Shown: in pieces, positions 30,448 through 34,847 of the stretch
Layout: every line of letters starts with the position of its first letter
How positions within the stretch are numbered: position 1 is the first letter of the stretch
DNA from: JBLHUT01 sp047629975
GTDB taxonomy: Bacteria; Pseudomonadota; Alphaproteobacteria; Rhodobacterales; Rhodobacteraceae
Direction of reading: 5' to 3'
Length of the DNA stretch: 34,847 nucleotides
Assembly (NCBI GenBank): GCA_047629975.1
Contig: JBLHUT010000007.1
Span: forward strand, 1-34,847
Made by a program: the position numbers and the translations under genes
Notes under the pieces: model-generated
Databases searched by the model: none
Told to the model about the DNA's origin: nothing
The model's input: only the letters and a program-made list of their open reading frames with translations

Positions 30448-32415
30448 ATGGCCGAAATCACACCTAAGGGTGAGGAATGTTCTATTCCGGGGCTTTTGCG
30501 CCGCAATGCACGCATTTTTGGTGACCGACCTGCCTACCGTGAAAAAGAATACGGCATCTGGCAAAGCTGGACGTGGTCACAGGCTTTGGTCGAAGTCGAG
30601 GGAATGGCGCTGGGCCTGTTGGATCTGGGCTTGGGCGAGGGCGAACATGTTGCTGTCATCGGGCGCAACCGGCCCGAGCTTTACATGGCGATGATTGCCG
30701 CCGAGATGGCAGGCGGGGTTCCGGTGCCGTTATATCAGGACGCAGTCGCCGAAGAGATGACCTATGTGATGGAGCATTGCGGCGCGCGCTTTGTCATTGC
30801 CGGTGATCAGGAGCAGGTCGACAAGGTCATCGAGGTACAAGAACGTCTGGGGGCGATCGACCATATCCTGTATCTGGATCCGCGCGGATTGCGCCGGTAC
30901 GATCATACACGGCTTCACGATCTGCGGCAGGTCATGGCACAGGGTCGCGAGGCCGCGGACCGGTTGGAGCCCGAACTGACGGCGCGTCAGGCCAAGCTGG
31001 ACTACGACAGCACTTGCGTGATGCTTTACACAAGCGGCACAACCGGCAAACCCAAGGGCGTTGTGCTGTCGAACCGTAATATCATCGAGACCTCGAAAAA
31101 CTCTGGTCACTTCGATCATCTGCAAGCCGGAGACGAGGTGCTGGCCTATTTGCCGATGGCGTGGGTGGGGGACTTCATCTTTTCCATCGGGCAGGCGACA
31201 TTCACCGGCTTTTGCGTGAATTGCCCCGAAAGTGCCGAAACGATGATGACCGACCTGCGCGAAATCGGGCCGACCTATTATTTTGCGCCGCCGCGTGTGT
31301 TCGAGCAGCAATTGACGAATGTGATGATCCGGATGGAGGATGCCAGCCGGATCAAGAAGTGGCTTTTTGACCGGTTTATGGCCGTGGCCAAACGGGTAGG
31401 CCCCGCGATCCTTGATGGCAAACCTGTGGGTGCCGTTGACCGGCTGACCTATCAGTTGGGCGAAATACTGATTTACGGGCCGCTCAAGAACACGCTCGGT
31501 TTCAGCCGCATCCGGGTTGGCTATACCGCCGGAGAGGCGATCGGCCCCGAGATTTTCGACTTTTACCGCTCGCTCGGGATAAACCTGAAACAGCTTTACG
31601 GACAAACCGAAGCCAGCGTGTTCATCACGCAGCAAAAAGACAACGAAGTGCGCGCCGATACGGTGGGCACACCGACACCGGGTGTCGAATTGCGTATCGC
31701 CGAGAATGGCGAGGTGTTCTATCGCTCGCCGGGGGTGTTCGAATATTATTACAAGAATGCAGAAAGCACGGCCGATACCAAGGACGCCGAAGGCTGGGTT
31801 GCCACGGGGGACGCGGGCTTTATCGAACCCGAAACCGGCCATTTGCGCATTATCGACCGGGCCAAGGATGTCGGGCAGTTGGCGGACGGGCGGATGTTTG
31901 CGCCCAAATACGTCGAGAACAAACTCAAGTTTTTCCCCAATATTCTGGAGGCTGTTGTGTTCGGCAACGGGCGCGAGATGTGCACGGCCTTTATCAACAT
32001 CGACCTGAATGCGGTGGGCAACTGGGCCGAGCGTAACAACATCGCCTATGGCGGTTATCTGGATCTGGCCAAGCATCCGCAGGTGATCGGCGCGATCCGT
32101 GGTCATGTGGAAGAGGTCAACAAAAGCGTGGCGCACGACAAGATGCTTTCGGGGTGTCAGGTCGCGCGGTTTATCGTTCTGCACAAAGAGCTGGATGCCG
32201 ACGACGGAGAGTTGACGCGGACACGCAAGGTACGCCGCCGGATCATCGAAGAGAAATACGCCGACCTGATTGCGGCCCTGTACGACGGCTCGATCGAGGT
32301 TTCGACAACGACGGAAGTTACCTACGAGGATGGGCGCAAGGGCTCGATCTCGGCGACGCTCTCGCTTCAGGATGCGGCCGTTGTGCAACAGACAAAGCGG
32401 ATGGCAGCAGAATGA
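30448..32415 (+). CDS. AMP-forming acyl-CoA synthetase, long-chain-like
   Basis: Adenylate-forming enzyme of the ANL superfamily, 655 aa, expected to activate a carboxylic acid as acyl-AMP and then acyl-CoA. The P-loop-like MLYTSGTTGKPKGVVLS, the AYLPMAWVGDFIF block, YTAGEAIGPEIFDFYRSLG and the LKQLYGQTEAS substrate/ATP motif are present. The hinge region reads EGWVATGDAGFIEPETG, then IDRAKDVGQLADG, close to the long-chain FadD-like group. ATG at 30448 has GGGGAGGAG 7 bases upstream. It overlaps livG by 4 bp, and the next genes are LivG/LivH/LivM-type transporter components. This suggests uptake and activation of the same acid, but the substrate is unknown. Confidence 0.87.
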   Translation: MAEITPKGEECSIPGLLRRNARIFGDRPAYREKEYGIWQSWTWSQALVEVEGMALGLLDLGLGEGEHVAVIGRNRPELYMAMIAAEMAGGVPVPLYQDAVAEEMTYVMEHCGARFVIAGDQEQVDKVIEVQERLGAIDHILYLDPRGLRRYDHTRLHDLRQVMAQGREAADRLEPELTARQAKLDYDSTCVMLYTSGTTGKPKGVVLSNRNIIETSKNSGHFDHLQAGDEVLAYLPMAWVGDFIFSIGQATFTGFCVNCPESAETMMTDLREIGPTYYFAPPRVFEQQLTNVMIRMEDASRIKKWLFDRFMAVAKRVGPAILDGKPVGAVDRLTYQLGEILIYGPLKNTLGFSRIRVGYTAGEAIGPEIFDFYRSLGINLKQLYGQTEASVFITQQKDNEVRADTVGTPTPGVELRIAENGEVFYRSPGVFEYYYKNAESTADTKDAEGWVATGDAGFIEPETGHLRIIDRAKDVGQLADGRMFAPKYVENKLKFFPNILEAVVFGNGREMCTAFINIDLNAVGNWAERNNIAYGGYLDLAKHPQVIGAIRGHVEEVNKSVAHDKMLSGCQVARFIVLHKELDADDGELTRTRKVRRRIIEEKYADLIAALYDGSIEVSTTTEVTYEDGRKGSISATLSLQDAAVVQQTKRMAAE

Positions 32416-33230
32416 AGGATATCGCAGAAGGCTACACCACGGCGGACGGTCGCAAGATCGGCGGCGTGATGATGGAGATGAAGAACATCACCCTGAAGTT
32501 CGGCGGGGTGGTCGCGATCAAAGACATTTCGTTCGACATTCGAGAGGGCGAAATCCGTGCCATCATCGGGCCGAACGGTGCCGGAAAATCAAGTATGCTC
32601 AACGTGATCAGCGGGTTTTATAACCCGCAAGAGGGCGAGGTATGGTTCAAGGGCGCGCGCCGTGGCCCGATGCGCCCGTTTCAGGTGGCGCGGCTTGGCA
32701 TTGCGCGCACGTTCCAGAATATTGCGCTGTTCGAGGGGATGAGCGTGCTGGACAACATCATGACAGGCCGGTTGACCCACATGAAGTCGAGCATTCTGGA
32801 TCAGGCGCTTTGGTGGGGGAAGGCTGCGCGCGAAGAGAATGAAAACCGTGCCGTGGTCGAGCGGGTGATCGACTTTCTTGAAATTCAGGCAATCCGCAAA
32901 ACACCGGTGGGGCGGTTGCCTTACGGTTTGAAAAAGCGGGTCGAGCTGGGCCGTGCGCTGGCCGCCGAGCCGAAGCTTTTGCTGCTCGACGAGCCGATGG
33001 CAGGCATGAACGTCGAGGAAAAAGAGGACATGAGCCGCTTTATTCTGGATGTGAACGACGAGTTCGGCACGACGATCGCCTTGATCGAGCACGACATGGG
33101 CGTTGTCATGGACCTAAGCGACCGCGTGGTAGTGATGGATTACGGCAAGAAAATCGGTGATGGCACGCCCGACGAGGTGCGCAACAATCAAAACGTGATC
33201 GACGCATATCTGGGGGTGGCACATGATTAA
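32412..33230 (+). CDS. branched-chain amino acid-type ABC transporter ATP-binding protein (LivG-like)
   Basis: Cytoplasmic ATPase subunit of a HAAT-type importer, 272 aa. Residues 1-20 precede the usual LivG start (MKNITLKFGGVVAIKDISF). Walker A is GPNGAGKSS; the LivG-typical GIARTFQNIALFEGMSVLDNI follows. Walker B is LLLLDEPMAGMN, then the switch IEHD. The signature segment reads LPYGLKKRVELGRALA, departing from the usual LSxGQ. The ATG overlaps the acyl-CoA synthetase stop (ATGA); an alternative start further in cannot be excluded. The name reflects the subunit class, not a proven substrate. Confidence 0.9.
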   Translation: MKDIAEGYTTADGRKIGGVMMEMKNITLKFGGVVAIKDISFDIREGEIRAIIGPNGAGKSSMLNVISGFYNPQEGEVWFKGARRGPMRPFQVARLGIARTFQNIALFEGMSVLDNIMTGRLTHMKSSILDQALWWGKAAREENENRAVVERVIDFLEIQAIRKTPVGRLPYGLKKRVELGRALAAEPKLLLLDEPMAGMNVEEKEDMSRFILDVNDEFGTTIALIEHDMGVVMDLSDRVVVMDYGKKIGDGTPDEVRNNQNVIDAYLGVAHD

Positions 33231-33268
33231 GACGCGCACAGGACCGCAGCACAGGAGCACCGGAAATA

Positions 33269-34264
33269 ATGTCTGACACGTTTCTTTACGGGATAGAGGT
33301 CGTGTTGAACGGGCTGATGGCGGGGGTGCTTTATGCGCTTGTGGCGCTGGGCTTTGTTCTGATCTTCAAGGCGTCCGGGATTTTCAACTATGCGCAAGGG
33401 GTGATGGCGTTGTTTGCGGCTCTCACGCTGGTCGGGATCATGGACGGGCAGGTGCCGTTCAGCCATTTGATCAACGCGGTCTTTGGCACTGACATTCACG
33501 ACTTCGGGTGGCAGGTGCCGGCGTTGTTGGCGATCCTTCTGACGATGGGCGTCATGGTGGTGCTGGCGTATGCAGTGCAGCGGTTTATCTTTCGACATCT
33601 GGTCAATCAGGAGCCGATCATCCTGTTTATGGCAACCATCGGGCTTGCATACTTCATGGAAGGGTTCGGCGATCTGATGTGGGGATCGGACATCAAGAAG
33701 CTTGATGTCGGTTTGCCGCAAGGCGGGTCTCTCTGGATCGAGGAAAGCACCGCGTTTCTGGGCGGCGACGGGTTTTACGGCTTCTTTATCGACCGGTTGG
33801 ACATTGTGGCGACTTTGGTGGCGATTGTGCTGGTCATCGCGTTGGTGGCTTTTGCGCAATACACCAAGCAGGGCCGCGCGATGCGGGCTGTTGCGGATGA
33901 CCATCAGGCAGCGTTGAGCGTTGGTATCTCGCTCAGCTTTATCTGGGTTCTGGTGTGGTCGCTGGCGGGGTTTGTGGCGCTGGTGGCGGGGATCATGTGG
34001 GGCGCGAAATCTGGTGTCCAGTTCTCGCTGTCCCTCATCGCGCTCAAGGCATTGCCGGTTTTGATGCTGGGCGGGTTTACCTCGATCCCGGGTGCGATTG
34101 TTGGCGGGCTGATCATTGGCGTGGGCGAAAAGCTGTTTGAATTCACAATCGGGCCGATGGTTGGCGGGGCAACCGAAAACTGGTTTGCCTATGTTCTGGC
34201 GCTTCTCTTTCTGGTGTTTCGCCCGCAGGGCCTGTTCGGCGAGAAAATCATTGAACGGGTATAG
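33269..34264 (+). CDS. branched-chain amino acid-type ABC transporter permease (LivH-like)
   Basis: Inner-membrane permease subunit of the HAAT importer, 331 aa, with about eight hydrophobic segments. The start VVLNGLMAGVLYALVALGFVL and FNYAQGVMALFAAL are characteristic of LivH. LSVGISLSFIWVLVWSLAGF matches the conserved cytoplasmic loop region, and KALPVLMLGGFTSIPGAIVG is the C-terminal signature before FRPQGLFGEKI. GGAGCAC and GGAAATA precede the ATG. It follows livG by 38 bp. The next permease gene is on the same strand but separated by a gene on the opposite strand. Confidence 0.92.
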   Translation: MSDTFLYGIEVVLNGLMAGVLYALVALGFVLIFKASGIFNYAQGVMALFAALTLVGIMDGQVPFSHLINAVFGTDIHDFGWQVPALLAILLTMGVMVVLAYAVQRFIFRHLVNQEPIILFMATIGLAYFMEGFGDLMWGSDIKKLDVGLPQGGSLWIEESTAFLGGDGFYGFFIDRLDIVATLVAIVLVIALVAFAQYTKQGRAMRAVADDHQAALSVGISLSFIWVLVWSLAGFVALVAGIMWGAKSGVQFSLSLIALKALPVLMLGGFTSIPGAIVGGLIIGVGEKLFEFTIGPMVGGATENWFAYVLALLFLVFRPQGLFGEKIIERV

Positions 34265-34273
34265 CGGGATGGA

Positions 34274-34606
34274 TCACGCGGGGTCATTGGTGTCACGGTA
34301 CAATAACAGCGTGATCGCCCCCAGCGTTGCAATGCCGATTGTGGCACCGGCAGAGAGCTTTAGCCCGAAGGTAAGCATGGCGACCAACGCCACGACCACC
34401 GCCGTGAGCATCGCGATAGCCAGTGTCGGCATCGGGTCGCTTGAGGCGGGGGAAAACGGCTCTGCCTCAATCAACGTTTCTGTGGATTCCTCTGCCTCGG
34501 GGACGGCATCCAGCAGCATGGTTTTTGCAGCTTTGAAATCTGCGTCGCTGAGTGCGCCGGTGTCGTGCAATTCGGTGAGTTGCCTGAGTTTGTCTAGTGT
34601 CGGCAT
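34274..34606 (-). CDS. small SHOCT-like protein with two membrane segments
   Basis: 110-aa protein on the strand opposite to its operon neighbours. The N-terminus LDKLRQLTELHDTGALSDAD followed by FKAAKTMLLDAV matches the SHOCT (short C-terminal) helical pattern, here at the N-terminus. An acidic linker of about 20 residues and two hydrophobic segments (LAIAMLTAVVVALVAMLTFG and ATIGIATLGAITLLLY) follow. The ATG at 34606 has AAGGGGA upstream; the open frame runs to 34756, but the extra part has no site and looks non-coding. It lies between livH and livM-type genes, with a 169-bp gap to the latter. Function unknown. Confidence 0.7.
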   Translation of the reverse strand: MPTLDKLRQLTELHDTGALSDADFKAAKTMLLDAVPEAEESTETLIEAEPFSPASSDPMPTLAIAMLTAVVVALVAMLTFGLKLSAGATIGIATLGAITLLLYRDTNDPA

Positions 34607-34775
34607 GAAACGATCCCCTTCTTCCCGCGTCTGTGGAATGGCGCTGAAATTGGGAAAAAATGTGGCAGCGCGGTTTGTTTCGCGCAGGCTGGTTAATGGC
34701 GAAGAGCGGGTGGCCGCACATGCGGTAGCCGCTGGCGGATCTGTATTCGCCAACAAAAATAACGGGGAACGTACA

Positions 34776-34847
34776 TATGTTTTATCGTGAAGCAGGAGAT
34801 TTCAAGACCTCCTATAGCGAGGACAACCAAACTTTTCCGATCAAATT
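34776..34847 (+). CDS. branched-chain amino acid-type ABC transporter permease (LivM-like), partial
   Basis: Only the first 24 codons are in the window. They begin MFYREAGDFKTSYSEDN and continue TFPIK, which agrees with the start of LivM-type permeases found in roseobacter HAAT operons with an acyl-CoA synthetase. ACGGGGAA lies upstream of the ATG. The assignment rests on this short N-terminus and on the livG-livH neighbours. Confidence 0.6.

Noticed and set aside
30730..32388. 552-aa open frame antisense to the acyl-CoA synthetase
   Set aside because: Long, but fully within a clear ANL-superfamily gene on the other strand; composition is typical of a shadow frame.

Overview
The window looks like chromosomal DNA of a marine Rhodobacteraceae (Roseobacter-group) alphaproteobacterium. 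The evidence is gene order and protein character: a dnaQ-coaE-aroE-maf arm diverging from hemJ-rho-mnmE-mnmG-rsmG-parA-parB, then hemW-rdgB-rph / hrcA-grpE, a methanosarcinal-type serC next to serA, and a protein with a VPLPA-CTERM-like tail. No rRNA, tRNA, CRISPR array, insertion sequence or prophage was seen. Taxonomy is inferred from these patterns, not from a search.

Region 1 (1-10.6 kb) is the likely replication-origin and chromosome-partition region. dnaQ, coaE, aroE and maf form a leftward, translationally coupled operon. The 400-bp gap 2719-3125 carries several DnaA-box-like 9-mers and a very AT-rich stretch, and is the best oriC candidate. Rightward lie hemJ, rho, mnmE, mnmG, rsmG, parA and parB. 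Three perfect copies of the 16-bp parS palindrome lie in mnmG-rsmG, one of them across the GTG start codon of mnmG. A fourth, near-perfect copy lies 18.7 kb away inside serC.

Region 2 (10.55-22.3 kb) is housekeeping. It holds a DUF454 membrane protein, hemW-rdgB-rph (leftward), hrcA-grpE (rightward), rnr, dapE, a small unknown protein and a LOG-family protein (leftward), dapD (rightward) and rlmN (leftward). Two convergent intergenic gaps hold clear intrinsic terminators.

Region 3 (22.4-29.4 kb) holds an IalB-family exported protein, an AnsA-type asparaginase and serine biosynthesis. serB (leftward) is separated from serC-serA (rightward) by about 1.5 kb of lower-GC sequence containing one exported, probably exosortase-sorted protein. 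serC is preceded by a structured leader that resembles the alphaproteobacterial serC RNA motif.

Region 4 (29.5 kb to the end) has a PPP-family phosphatase, then an AMP-forming acyl-CoA synthetase followed by LivG-type and LivH-type ABC transporter genes and the first 24 codons of a LivM-type permease. A small oppositely oriented SHOCT-like membrane protein gene sits between the two permeases.

No clearly novel defence, mobile or biosynthetic system is visible. The most informative features are the origin/parS architecture, the remote parS-like site, the serC leader and the lower-GC sorted-protein insert.
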